From Hydnum rufescens UP504 (lineage: Eukaryota; Basidiomycota; Agaricomycetes; Cantharellales; Hydnaceae), in assembly GCA_014904985.1 (NCBI GenBank), contig MU129151.1:1-38748 (forward strand): 38,748 bases of DNA. Reading direction: 5' to 3'. Below the pieces are notes generated by a model that made no database searches, had not been told where the DNA came from, and worked only from the letters and a program-made list of their open reading frames with translations. Made by a program: the position numbers and the translations under genes. Below are positions 8,439 to 18,415 of this stretch, in pieces; within the stretch, counting starts at the first letter, position 1, and each line of letters starts with the position of its first letter.

Positions 8439-9711
8439 ATTCCTAATGTACCTCTAGACTCATCTGAGTCCATCAAACAAGTCCTGCACCATCTTTTCAT
8501 GCCAAAATGAGAGCCACCAGGCAGAATGTCATCTACCACATTGTTGGAACCCTGGGCAGAAGTTGGTCTAGTGAGGGAGATTCTAGCAGATGGCTGGTGT
8601 TAGAAGCAGATCATACTGGAAAGTGAAACATGTGGTTTGACTATGGATACCATGGTTCAGGTTTAACCAATGGAACCTGGGTTTAAACCTGAACCTGACC
8701 TAGGTCTGGTTCCATTGGGGTCAGGTTTCATGTGGTTTTCCCATGGTCAGGTTCAGGTTTTTCCTCCTTCCTTAGTCAGGAAACTGGTCTGGAACCCAGT
8801 TTAAACCTGAACCTCAAGTAGTAGGGGTGATCTGCTCTGGCCATATTGGTTTCTTATTTTACAGTATCTCATGAGCTCAAAATTCTGGTTCAGGGTCTAA
8901 TGCTCTAAGCTAACATGGTTTCAAGTGATATACTTGATTCTGAACATGCCCCCAAAGGACTCTTCTCCAGCAAATGACACTGTCATATAGTGCCTTAGCC
9001 CCCCAACATTATTACTATATTCAGCACACCAGGGATATAGATATTGAGTATTGCACCCTATTGTCTCACAGATGATAGGACAGATATTCAGATGTTTTGC
9101 CCTATTGTCTCACAGATGATAGGATAGGGCAAAGATTCAGATATTGCACCCTATCATCTTGCAGACAATAGGGCAAAGATTCAGATATTCACCCTATCAT
9201 CTCACAGACAATAGGGCAAAGATTCAGATATTCACCCTATCATCTCAGACAATAGGGCAAAGATTCAGATATTCACCCTATCATCTCACAGATGATAGGG
9301 CAAAAATTCAGATCTTTCACCCCATTCATTTCTGCTCTATTGTTTTACACATAATACCACAACATTTCTCTTTACTATGACCATGTTCATGAACTTTTTA
9401 AATTTGGAGGTAGTTCAACCTCCTACCCCACCTTCAAAATGTGGTCAGGGTTTGTGGCTCATCCTTACTTGGGGTTCCAGTTTAAACTGGGTTTAAACTG
9501 AAACCGAACTGCACCAGAACCAAACCTGGGGTCTGGTATGTGAGATTTTGGAACCTGGTTAGGTTATGGTTTTGCCCAAATTGGTCAAAACTGAACCAAA
9601 ACCAAACTGCAGCAACCATAGGTTTGACCCCATGGCTCATTCAGAACAATGGGTATCTTGATCCCTGTCACAGGGCACTCCATATGTAGATGTACCCCCA
9701 TGTCCAAAACC
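8439..9711. other. Insertion-like spacer between Gag and protease, repeat-rich
   Basis: No gene seen. 8630-8820 and 9460-9630 are dense in AACCTG/CAGGTT and AAACTG/CAGTTT oligomers on both strands and partly inverted relative to each other, which suggests the two ends of a decayed non-autonomous element splitting the polyprotein. Exact ends and a target duplication were not found. The tandem array at 9058-9320 lies between them. Confidence 0.4.
9058..9320 (+). repeat. Tandem repeat, about 43-bp unit, six copies, each palindromic
   Basis: Unit of CCTATCATCTCACAGATGAT type followed by AGGGCAAAGATTCAGATATTCAC. Copies start near 9058, 9101, 9149, 9193, 9236 and 9277. The unit contains an inverted repeat CCTATCATCT / AGATGATAGG, but several copies carry GACAATAGG instead and have lost perfect pairing. 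Confidence 0.8.
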
Positions 9712-9911
9712 CAGCACTATAATGAAACCAGGTCAATCACCTTGCATTGCTGTCACAAGGGATAAAGAAAATGCACCTGCACCAAGTGTAAGCATGATCC
9801 CCAGAAGCTGTGTCTTTGCCCCCATCCATCATTCTAAAATGATCTACCAGACCCCCAGAACCTCTAACAGAAAAGGGAAAGCTGAACAACACCCCAGACA
9901 AAGATATTGAG

Positions 9912-10958
9912 ATGGTTGATATGCCAGCAAAGCAAAAGACTTCAGAGTGCAGAAGCACCTCTCACCTACTGCTGAAAATGCAGTTTACCACAAACCTGCA
10001 AAGCAGAGTGGACATCAAGAAAGTAATGGATTCATTGTATGATCAGGAGGTTAAGCTACCTTTGGGCATTGTAATAGGCATTTTGGGGGAAATATCATGA
10101 AATGTGAGAATGCACAAAGACCTCATGAGTAAGTTGCTTAAGACACCTAAGGAATCTTGCATAGCCACCACCTGCAGTGATCCTAATGACAGCAATTACT
10201 ACTCAGATGACAAACAAGGATTGGAGACCAGTTGGGGCAACACAAGTTACAGGAGCCTTTGTCAGCTGACCAATGTAGGGGAACTTAAACACATCTTAGA
10301 TAAAAGCCTATACATTATGGGCACTGGTTGTCTTAAAGTTAAAATCAGATCAAGAGAGGACCTTAATTGTATGATAGACACCAGTTCTGAATTAAATCTA
10401 ATCTCAAGACAACTTCAGGAAAGTTTGGGACTACCATATGATCCAGCAGGGTCTGCCTGGGGAATAAGAGGTGTAAATGGCAACACTGAACCCTTGTATG
10501 GCTGCTGTTGCACTGTGCCAATCAAGATAGGGGGCTTGAGGTTTGACCACATCTTCATTAAAAATGGTAGTATTGGTGCAGATTACAATCTCCTTATGGG
10601 TCAGCCATGGCTCAAGGCTGTTGTGGCAGAGATTAGATACTGTGATGCCAATAAAAGTAATAATATGCACCTGCAAATTTACAAGCAAGGGGATGTGACC
10701 AGTGAATCCCTAATAATCAATTTAGCAGTCAATCAAAGGAGAGAAGCCACAAAGCTTACCCATATGGCAGAATGGGACCTGGATACCAGTAATATTCCTA
10801 AAGTGACTGGCACAGCTACTCATGCCACCCATGCACTAAAGCTCCAGGCAAGTCCTCAACCCTCTGATGCCAAGACAACTGCCATTTTAAGTAACAATGA
10901 AATGGACCAGAATCCACATGAACCCCCAACCACAGACCCACCAAATGACATGCCCTGA
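9912..10958 (+). pseudogene. Aspartyl protease domain of the Gag/protease relic
   Basis: Frame 3 is open from 9912 to 10958 except for TGA at 10098-10100. The first part (SRVDIKKVMDSLYDQEVKLP, then LGIVIGILGEIS) matches the linker that precedes the protease in this family. The protease core has MIDTSSELNLISRQL at about 10372-10416, where the catalytic D-T-G motif has become D-T-S. Downstream are WGIRGVNGNTEPLYG, VPIKIGGLRFDHIFI and NLLMGQPWLKAV, the usual flap and C-terminal strands of retropepsin-like enzymes. No reverse transcriptase follows. The active-site change and the stop indicate an inactive relic. The tail (residues 230-284) is low-complexity Pro/Thr/Asn. Confidence 0.8.
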
Positions 10959-11106
10959 ACAAAAACTGGGAACAAAACCACACATGACTGCACCAACAAA
11001 AACTGGGAACAAAACAGTGAAGGCCCACATGAACAAAAACTGTGAGTGACACCCCCTTGAGGGATCACCCAAATGGAACCCAGGCCTGGACTGGGGTGAA
11101 TTCCAG
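10959..11106 (+). repeat. Decayed exon-like module preceding intron-like F
   Basis: Three irregular copies of an ACAAAAACTGGGAACAAAAC-like unit, then CCCAGGCCTGGACTGGGG before a GT donor at 11107. The architecture copies modules C and E of the THO2-carrying element (short repeats, stem, donor), with CpG lost. Confidence 0.4.
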
Positions 11107-11229
11107 GTAAATACTTTTTCTTTAGCTACACTTGCACAAGAAGAGCAGCCTCTGGCTGCTCTTGTTGGGCACAGGGTGAGCCTATGGATGTATATACTAA
11201 TATAATACTAATAATAATAATAAATTAAT
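11107..11229 (+). other. Intron-like element F with internal hairpin (outside the hAT-type element)
   Basis: GTAAAT donor after TTCCAG, T-rich tract, hairpin CAAGAAGAGCAGC / GCTGCTCTTGTTG (about 11135-11167), then TACTAAT-type branch motifs. The right boundary is unclear. It clearly belongs with elements A-E, which lie 5-6 kb upstream inside another element. Confidence 0.45.
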
Positions 11230-11336
11230 AATGCATAATCTGGCAGGGGCCCCTGGGGGCTGTCAGGATCAAATTAACATTTGCTTCTGCCTGTGGACTT
11301 ACCTGTCAGAGTATCATTCTTCATTGACTCTATCAT
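11230..11336. other. Short intergenic stretch with GGGGCCCC palindrome
   Basis: AGGGGCCCCTGGGGGC at about 11245 resembles a foldback at 33820-33890. No coding signal. Confidence 0.4.
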
Positions 11337-11705
11337 ATGGCACCTACTTCTTCAAATGCTCTCATCTCCTCTCTCCCTCCATTCAGTAAGAGGGTTATTG
11401 TCATCCTTGCCATTATTGGCATTTCTCTTATAATTATTGCCCGCATACTATTGGGCCTTGACCAGCAGGCTATGGGCTGGGTAGTCAACCAGTGGCAGCA
11501 TTGGCACCCTTGTCAGCACCCCTCATTCCCTTGCTCCCCACATGAGTCCATGCAGTTGCCAATCCAGACTCCTCCTCCTCCTACTCCACCCCCAGTCCCT
11601 GAATCCACACCACCTGTCCCAATCCCTACTCCCTCAGCATCACTACAGTCCTTTGACTCCTTTGGAGTACCCAGGTGTACACTGCCTTGGAAGTATATAT
11701 GCTAA
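11337..11705 (+). CDS. Small membrane protein ORF with Pro-rich tail, unrecognised
   Basis: 122 codons from ATG at 11337 (CATATGGC context). Residues 1-18 are polar, about 19-40 form one strong hydrophobic segment (VIVILAIIGISLIIIARILL), and residues 70-105 are Pro-rich (TPPPPTPPPVPESTPP). This would be a single-pass membrane protein with a proline-rich tail. It follows the protease relic in the same orientation and might be a third frame of that element, in an envelope-like position, but I know no such family. Its TAA stop falls inside the 8-bp target duplication of the hAT element, so the insertion replaced what followed without changing the reading frame. CpG-poor like its surroundings, and possibly a chance frame. 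Confidence 0.4.
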   Translation: MAPTSSNALISSLPPFSKRVIVILAIIGISLIIIARILLGLDQQAMGWVVNQWQHWHPCQHPSFPCSPHESMQLPIQTPPPPTPPPVPESTPPVPIPTPSASLQSFDSFGVPRCTLPWKYIC

Positions 11706-11708
11706 GGG
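11701..11708 (+). repeat. hAT target-site duplication, left copy (GCTAAGGG)
   Basis: GCTAAGGG is repeated exactly at 33077-33084, abutting the inverted termini on both sides. Confidence 0.9.
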
Positions 11709-11850
11709 TAGGGCTCCTGACAGGTCAGGTCAGAGCTGGTGACCTGCCCGGTCAGGTTTCAGGTTGCAGGTCCTGGTTGGCCCCCTCAGAAAGTCTTGAC
11801 CTGCAGGTCCTGACCTGTGGACCTGCAGGTGACCCACAGGTTGGGTACAT
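11709..11850 (+). repeat. hAT left terminal inverted repeat and subterminal motifs
   Basis: The 18-bp terminal repeat is followed by many copies of GGTCAGG, CAGGTT, GACCTG and CCTGCAGG in both orientations, likely former transposase-binding sites. Confidence 0.8.
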
Positions 11851-12586
11851 AGGCTCAGCCCACTCCAGAGCTGCTACTGTATAGATATAGAGATGCAAAA
11901 TTAAATTGAACTTCCCCCTTATTTGGCACCAAAGAGTCTCAATGGGTGAACACAACCGCCCTGACCCATCCCTTATTGTCACTGGCAAGCACAAACACAA
12001 AAAGTGCACAGTAGATGATGTGCCATCCGAGTCTGATACACCTGATCCCACCCCAAAGAAGAAGGCAAGCACTAATAGACTGATCCCCACCATTATGCCG
12101 AAGCCCAGTTCACATGTGATATCCACCAGTAACCCTGAAGAACCCATAGTGCAACTCAAACCCAATTTGACACCCCAGGCCCCCACCATGGCTGATACAC
12201 CTTCCTCAGGAGATGAAGATGGGCCTGCCAGAAATTATGCACACTGTCTTTCAATGCCTGGCCGGCCAAAAGAGAACTGTGCAGCTGACCTTGAAAAATT
12301 CAAAAAGACAAAGGTGCTATACTACACTTTTTTGATTGCTGAACAAGAAGAATACAACAATTCCGGGAACCTCAAGAGCTGTAAGCTCCGATGTGCCTGG
12401 TGCAAGACAGTCACTTGGGAGTGGAATCAGAAATTGTGTGGTGGAACAGGTAATTACCAGAGGCATTTTGATCACTATCATAAGAATGCCTGGGATGCAG
12501 CAAAGGGCATTGATGAAGGAGGGCTACCTAGTGGCTCCTGTACACTCAGGGGAATTGAGGGACCACTTGAGAGGTCATTCAATAAG

Positions 12587-12642
12587 GTGTGAATGTCATA
12601 AATAACCATAGGGCTTGTTCTCATATCAGCATGGCTATACAG
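12587..12642 (+). other. hAT transposase intron 1
   Basis: 56 nt, GTGTGA donor after SFNK, ATACAG acceptor. Restores the frame into HFDWDEFYW. Confidence 0.7.
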
Positions 12643-12855
12643 CACTTTGACTGGGATGAATTCTATTGGCTACTCTCCAACTGGATTGTCATCTCAAATC
12701 AGCCATTTACAGAAGTTGAAGTAAAGGAGTTCCAAGACCTGCTCGCATTCTTAAAACCCATTGTTGGTGAAAAACTTGTCAAAGCTGACTGGATGCGAGA
12801 CAAAATAATGGCACATGTGGAAGCTGCTTGGAATCAGCTGAAGGAACACTTGGGG

Positions 12856-12917
12856 GTCAGTCCCTATAATTCTTTAGGTTTCTTGAGCCCTTTGGGAACA
12901 TGCTAACTTGTACCTAG
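12856..12917 (+). other. hAT transposase intron 2
   Basis: 62 nt, GTCAGT donor, GCTAAC branch point, ACCTAG acceptor. Frame continues LGK-VPGCIPIACDAW. Confidence 0.8.
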
Positions 12918-13127
12918 AAAGTACCGGGTTGCATTCCAATTGCATGTGATGCATGGACATCAAGCAATTGGATAGCATTCCTTTCAACTACAGGAACATA
13001 TGTGGATGAAAATTGGAACCTCATAGAGGTACTGCTGGATTTCACAGAGATGAAAGGCACCCATAGTGGTGAAAATATGGGGACTGCAGTGTTTAGCACA
13101 CTCAAAGAACTCAATATTCTTGTGAAA

Positions 13128-13176
13128 GTCAGTTACCATAATTTGGGAGTAAACTTTGAGAGCTAATTCCTCTTAG
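13128..13176 (+). other. hAT transposase intron 3
   Basis: 49 nt, GTCAGT donor, GCTAAT branch-like motif, TCTTAG acceptor. Joins NILVK to FITVTGDN. Confidence 0.75.
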
Positions 13177-13582
13177 TTCATCACTGTGACTGGGGACAAT
13201 GTGAGTAACAATGGGACACTTATACAGACACTTACCGACAAACTTCAGCAAGAAATCCCAATGGGCGAATGGGACTCTCAGCAGTCTACAGTACACTGCC
13301 TTGCACATGTAATCCACCTGGCTGTCACAGCTTTGCTCCAAGCTCTCAAGGTAGCCAAGGGGGTGGATACAGATGACAATGGTTCCAGTATTGCTGACTG
13401 ATTAGACAAAGAGGGTGTGGAGGCAATTGCCAGTGAAAAGAATGTCTATGGTGATAAGACCAACAATGAAATTTTCAATGAGCAGGGAACAGATGATGTT
13501 GATGTCAGTTCTGTTATCCAAAAGGTTTGTGAATTTGGGAGGATTTGGTTCATATATTGACCCCTCTTAGATCCATGCCATC

Positions 13583-14162
13583 TGTAATATAGTGCTTGAG
13601 GTTTGTATGTACATAGCTGTCATCCCCTATGTCCACCCCTTCGTCTGTACTATTACATAATAGCATGGCTGCGACGATTCTAAGTCGCTAATGCAGCGGA
13701 ATCAAATCTATCTTTTTTCCCGGACATCTTCACTCTCATGAGACCCGTGAAACTATGCAGCCACATGACTGAGTCACGTTACGACCCGTCTGACTAAGCT
13801 ACCTGAACTGTCGCCATAGAGCACGGTGTTGCGAAGGATAAGGGAGAGTCACGTACGAGCGCAACTCTACTAAGTGAGTCTCTTCTCTGACCTACTAGCT
13901 GACCCTTCCCTTGCCTCCTTAGATAGTAGTCTGGCCCCTTAGCCAGCTACTACCACACCTCCCTTATTCCTTTCCCCTCTCCCTCCACTTCTCCCATGTA
14001 CGAGGTGAAGCCAGTGCTTAGCCTCATGCGTGGCCCGTCTGCTTGAAGCCAGTGCCTAGAGCAGGAGGATTACCCTCTCTCCTCTGTTTACAGGAACTTT
14101 GACTCCACCTCATCTAATGATGACTCCCGCATTTATTCGAAGTCGAATAATGCAATATTACA
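13583..14162 (+). repeat. 5' LTR
   Basis: 580 bp, TG...CA ends with an 8-bp inverted repeat TGTAATAT/ATATTACA. Same length as the 3' LTR; about 47 mismatches by eye, all but one transitions. Confidence 0.95.
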
Positions 14163-14163
14163 T

Positions 14164-14181
14164 TGGTTCCCTCTAGCCGAC
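14164..14181 (+). other. Putative tRNA primer-binding site
   Basis: One base after the LTR, TGGTTCCCTCTAGCC begins with the TGG expected to pair with a tRNA CCA end. The tRNA was not identified. Confidence 0.45.
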
Positions 14182-14247
14182 GAGGCGGTCGAACCAACTT
14201 CACCCTCCACATCCCGCAACTCCCGGTCCACTCTCTGTCCCCCTTCC

Positions 14248-15239
14248 TTGTCCCACGAAATGAGTAAACGAGTGAAGACACCCAAGCTAAACCTGCATAT
14301 GGCGATCCCCCACCACGTCCCGTTGTCCCAGCACGATGACATGCTCTATCACACTACTACACATGAATGTGTGGTGATCCCACCCCGGTTATGCTCAATG
14401 GAGTGTTATCAAGAGATCACACGACAACTGGACGAGCCAGTGAATGAGTATACAGACCCATTCTCATCATCCCCCATCACTACGTACCAATTCCTCATGG
14501 TATGGATGAAGTTCGCCCCAGCACAATATAACATGATGTACTTCATATACAAGGAGGAACTACAGGAGTGGCACATGGACCAGGAACTCCTTATTACGGT
14601 TCAGATGGGCATAGAAAGGCTACAGAACGTCATTTCCGATGTCATAACTATAGTAGGGAGTGAGGACCACAGATTTGTAATAGACTGTGAGGGAAAATTA
14701 GCAGAACAACTATGGATGTCCAAGCATATTGAGGAGCTAAAGATGGCCGATAAACTCCTGAAGCTCTGGGTCGAACTGACCTTCACGCGGCTCTATAAGT
14801 TGAAAAAGCTACACCAGGGAGAGAGCCTGTCCACGCCTATGGCCTCCAAAGACTCGCTTCCCCCTATGCCCGAGCTAAAGGAACGCCTACATAAGGTGTG
14901 GCATGATCCACGTCTCCCCACCAAAAGGATCGCTTGGAGAGCTTTAGCCACAGGCTGGGAAGCGATCAAGGGCGATATACTGTAGAAGGGACACGGCCTA
15001 TCATACAGGTGATGAGGCATCCATTCTCAGGGAACCAAGCCTTAAAATACGCTGAGTATGACATGAATCTGGAAGAGGCACTCGATGTACAGCCACTCCC
15101 CAGAGTGGACACTGACCCGCACAGGCTGGGCCTCTTCATCCAAGGCTCAGAATTCGAGGAGCTGAGCATGGGTGCAAGCCTCGACCCCGCTCACGGCCCA
15201 AGAGCAGGGCCTGGCTCCATAATCAACCTGCCGGTATAG
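14248..15239 (+). CDS. Unknown ORF upstream of gag in the chromovirus (ORF0)
   Basis: Frame 1 is intact for 245 codons (14248-14985). Frame 3 continues from about 14934 to 15239 with similar composition (EYDMNLEEALDVQPL; HRLGLFIQGSEFEELS), so a one- or two-base indel near 14970-14985 probably splits one protein of about 330 residues. No nucleic-acid-binding motif, signal peptide or membrane segment is visible. The middle is helical and charged (ELQEWHMDQELLITVQMGIE; KHIEELKMADKLLKLWVEL), with motifs such as HVPLSQHDDMLYHTTTHECV near the start. It lies where gag normally starts, 85 nt after the LTR, while the recognisable Gag begins 1.7 kb later. It may be an extended N-terminal Gag part or an extra gene; I cannot assign a function. 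Confidence 0.55.
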
Positions 15240-16900
15240 AAGAAGGGTTGGGAGCTCTGATGACTGTCAAATCAAAATCTGGTTCAGCCAGTGTGTAGAT
15301 AGGAGACTGTGTTTCTGTTTATTCAAATGGGTTGGTTCGCTTCGATGGTTGATCACTCTCTGCAAGATATGTATGTGTTTATTGGAGAATGGAATGTGAT
15401 ATGGACTAGCAATAGTCAATGATATATCGTAGATGCTTATAGGAAGGCTTATACATTGTATGGAATGCTTATAGAAAGGCTTATATGTGGAGGATGCTTA
15501 TAGGAAGGCTTATATGTCTGGGATGCTTGTGGAAAGGCTTATACATGTTTGTGTTGCATTTGTTTGTTTACTGATATTTGTGTGTCCTTGTTTACGTCCT
15601 CCTAGTCAAAATGCGGATATCTGTGGGCTATAGAATGGTCAGCGCTTGGTTAGTTTGGTTAGTATGCTTCAATCTTCTTTCCTGACTCATATTTCGTTAT
15701 GCTTACTTTTTCCTTGGATGTCCAGCAACTCTAACCTTAGGTTCTGCAACTATCCTTGGCTTCAGTATTTAGCGTAGATGGCTTCCAGTAGCTTGGTCTC
15801 AACAACCTTGAAGATGACTTAGCTCCAGATGGCTTTAGATAGACAGTTCTTTAGATATTAAGCAGAATGGTAGACAGTAGTTGACAGGGGTTGATTTCCA
15901 GAGTGAGGAGATGGGGGGGAACAAGAAAATCTGCTAGCTTATATACCTATCTGAAGGTGGCTGTGCATGGAGCAAGAACAAAAGAGCAATAAAGCTATGA
16001 GATCATAGTGATGTCATGGGGGAGTCATAGTGGAGTAGAACAAAAGAGTAATAAAGAAATGATGTCATAATGCGGTCATAGCTGAGTCATCCATAGAGTG
16101 TGATGTCATAGTGAAGTCATAGTGATGTCATTCATAAAGAGAACAAAAGGATTCATAAAGGGAATGATGTTACTAATTTGCTGAGCTTGTGGAGTGGTTG
16201 GAGCATGATGTCACTGATCTTGTGATGTGTTTTGGGGCTCATGGGAAGCGAAATTAAAGGACATCTCCGGGTTCTGGAGATTAATCTGAGCATAGTCCAG
16301 TGGTTAAGGTGTTTTTGTTACTGGTTAATAAAGGAACAAGTGCATGGTGTGGGATTCGATGCAGAGACAGCAGTTTGTATCCGTAATAGGCGTTCTTGGT
16401 ATCACTCGATGCGGATTTTTAACAGCTTTCTGGGCGCGGTGGTTCCGAGCAGATCCGGTGTAAACTGACAGAGAAATTCGTTTTTTACTGATGGGTGTTG
16501 ATTCTGATAGTAATATCGTTCTGTAGAGTTCAATTTTGATCTGTTCTTCGCGTGCTTAGTACCGTTGGATGCGGATTTTTCATATCTTTCTAGACGCGGT
16601 TGTTCCGAGAGTATTGAATGCAAACTGACGGAGGTATTCGTTTTTTACTGGAAATCCTGGATTTTAATAATAAAATTGGCCTGGAGAGTGCAGTTTTGAT
16701 CCGTTCAACTTGTGTTTGGTACCATTCGAAAGGTGTGAATTGTAGCTTTCTAAGCGTTATATGGGCGTACCTCTCCGATCAAAACTGACGGAGTTATAAA
16801 ATGAATTTGGTTTCTGCGCATAGCCGTAATTAATCTCATAATCGGTCATGTGATCGTCCAATGGCTGGAAGTTGTGTAATTTTGCATTTTCTGATACTGG
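15240..16900. other. 1.66-kb non-coding gap before gag, repeat-rich
   Basis: No open frame worth calling. 15430-15545 has GATGCTTATAGGAAGGCTTA-type tandem copies; 16000-16160 has irregular GTGATGTCATAGTGAAGTCA copies; 16395-16790 has three units of about 160 bp. Either a long untranslated region or a separate insertion; boundaries not found. Confidence 0.5.
16395..16790 (+). repeat. Three tandem units of about 160 bp, CpG-rich
   Basis: Units begin near 16399, 16559 and 16719 with TGGTATCACTCGATGCGG-like sequence and share AGCTTTCT, CGGTGGTTCCGAG, AAACTGACGGAG and TTCGTTTTTTACTG. The third is the most diverged. Confidence 0.65.
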
Positions 16901-18376
16901 ATGTTTTTATCTTCCACACCGGCCTGGCCTACACCTCCTTCCGATCAGACAAGGCTTGGGAACTCCTCAACGTTCCGTGCCTCGTCTATTGACCTAGACG
17001 TGTCCCCTTCAATGTGGCAAGATATCCCCCTCTACGACTCATTATCCCGAGAGTCGGCCACCCCTACACCAAACCCCTGCAACAGACTCACCACCCTCTC
17101 GTAACGAGTTTCTACTCTTGGAGAGGGATTGAGGAATGCTCTGTGGACCCCCTTGAAAGTGCAAAACCCGAATAGGGAGCTCCCAGGATCCTGGGAAATG
17201 GGGCCTCTAGTGGAAAGCATGGTGGGGAGGTATCCTAGTGGAGACTCCCTCACCCTGCGACCTCCAGGCCCTTCTCACGCTCATTCGCCTCTCACCAACT
17301 ACTTGATTGGGCAAGCGAATGCAATGAGCAGAGGTGACGAGTACCCAGGTCCTGCTTGGGACATGGTTACAGATACCCCAGCCTTGCTGGCCCCAGGAGC
17401 CATGAGAGCCCACGACTACTACATGAACCTAGTCAAGATGGCTCCTTCCTCCTTCTCATGCACCCTCTTCCCCCTCAATCCCATGACTCTCCCCCTCTTG
17501 GAACTGGAAGGTCCATCCATTGCCCCGTCGCCTTCACAAGGCTCCTCACAGAAAGGAAGTCCAAATCCTCCTGCAGGGGACCCTAAGGGCAAGAATCCTC
17601 AGCCCCCGCCCCCTCCGCATCTGGACAGCTCGAAGGAAGGTGGAGGTGGGCTGCCTGACAATGACGGACCTGGGCATGGGGGAGGAGGCCCGAGTCCTGG
17701 GATACCCCCTAGTGGAGGGCCCTCAGGTTCAGGTGGTCCTCCAGGCCCTCCAGGCCCCCCTGGCCCTCCTGGACCTCCAGGACCACCAGGGACCCCATTC
17801 AATGCTCCCCCACCAGGCATAACCTGGGACAATCGGCTAAAGTGGATGGCCATGCCTGAATGGGATGGCGACCAGGACACGGCGATCAACTGGCTCTATG
17901 AGTGCAACGATCTTGTGGGTCTGGGTCCTGTGGTAGAAGGCCAAATGGCTCAAATAGCTGCCTTCCAATTCAAAGGGGCTGTCACTACAGCCTGGCGAGC
18001 CCATTCGGCACCCGTCAAGCACTCCATCCTGCAGTCCTGGGATAACCTATGGGAATGGGTATTGCACCGATACCTGGGGGAAGCCTGGTACATGGCCCAA
18101 TGTATCAAGTACAACGAAGAAACCTTCTGCAGTGCCAGCCATCCCAATGAATCGCCCACTGAGTATATCCAGCAGCGCATCCTCCTCTCCCGCATTTTCC
18201 TCAGGTTCACCCTGAATAGTCCTGAGGAAATGGCATCGGTAATGAACAATGCCCCTACCAAATGGGATGTCATGCTAAGATGGAGTGACAGACCCCCAAT
18301 CGAATCCGTCCTGATGTATGCCAAACAGTTCGAGGCAACATTAGTGACACAATGGAGGTCCTCACAGAACTACTGA
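16901..18376 (+). pseudogene. Gag capsid region with collagen-like Gly-Pro-Pro run
   Basis: Frame 2 runs 16901-18376 with one in-frame TAA at 17102-17104. The N-terminal half is low-complexity. Residues near 17720-17800 encode about seven consecutive Gly-Pro-Pro-type triplets within a Gly/Pro-rich stretch. The C-terminal half is a Ty3-type Gag capsid: WDNRLKWMAMPEWDGDQDT, INWLYECNDLV, AQIAAFQFKGAVTTAWRAH, then LQSWDNLWEWVLHRYLGEAW and PTEYIQQRILLSRIFL. The product would be the virus-like-particle capsid protein. The stop makes it dead in this copy, though 17129-18376 is intact. CpG is higher here than in the flanking hAT. Confidence 0.85.
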
Positions 18377-18415
18377 TGCTGTCAGGAATCAAAAAACCCC
18401 AAGAGAGCGAATTTT

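Larger units (their letters stand above)
11906..13582 (+). pseudogene. hAT transposase, N-terminal part (split gene)
   Basis: Exon 1 (ATG at 11906 or 11939, to 12586) has a polar N-terminus, then a BED-type zinc-finger pattern (CAWC ... HFDHYH). Predicted introns: 12587-12642 (GTGTGA...ATACAG), 12856-12917 (GTCAGT, GCTAAC branch, CTAG), 13128-13176 (GTCAGT...CTTAG) and 13525-13570. Splicing joins SFNK to HFDWDEFYWLLSNWIV, then KVPGCIPIACDAWTSSNW with ENWNLIEVLLDF, then FITVTGDNVSNNGTLI and CLAHVIHLAVTALL: the DAWTS, D-N and C-x2-H blocks of hAT RNase-H-like domains. TGA at 13399-13401 replaces a sense codon. The Gypsy element enters 12 bases into exon 5, at codons for I-H-A-I; the rest of the gene resumes at 31543. 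Confidence 0.88.

Noticed and set aside
9058..9320. CRISPR-like array
   Set aside because: Units are contiguous and near-identical without unique spacers, and the DNA is eukaryotic.
8630..9640. A complete hAT MITE
   Set aside because: AACCTG/CAGGTT-rich flanks look like subterminal repeats, but I found neither matching termini nor an 8-bp duplication.
11337..11705. Envelope protein of the Gag/protease relic
   Set aside because: Only one membrane segment and a Pro-rich tail; no signal peptide, Cys pattern or glycosylation motifs typical of envelopes.
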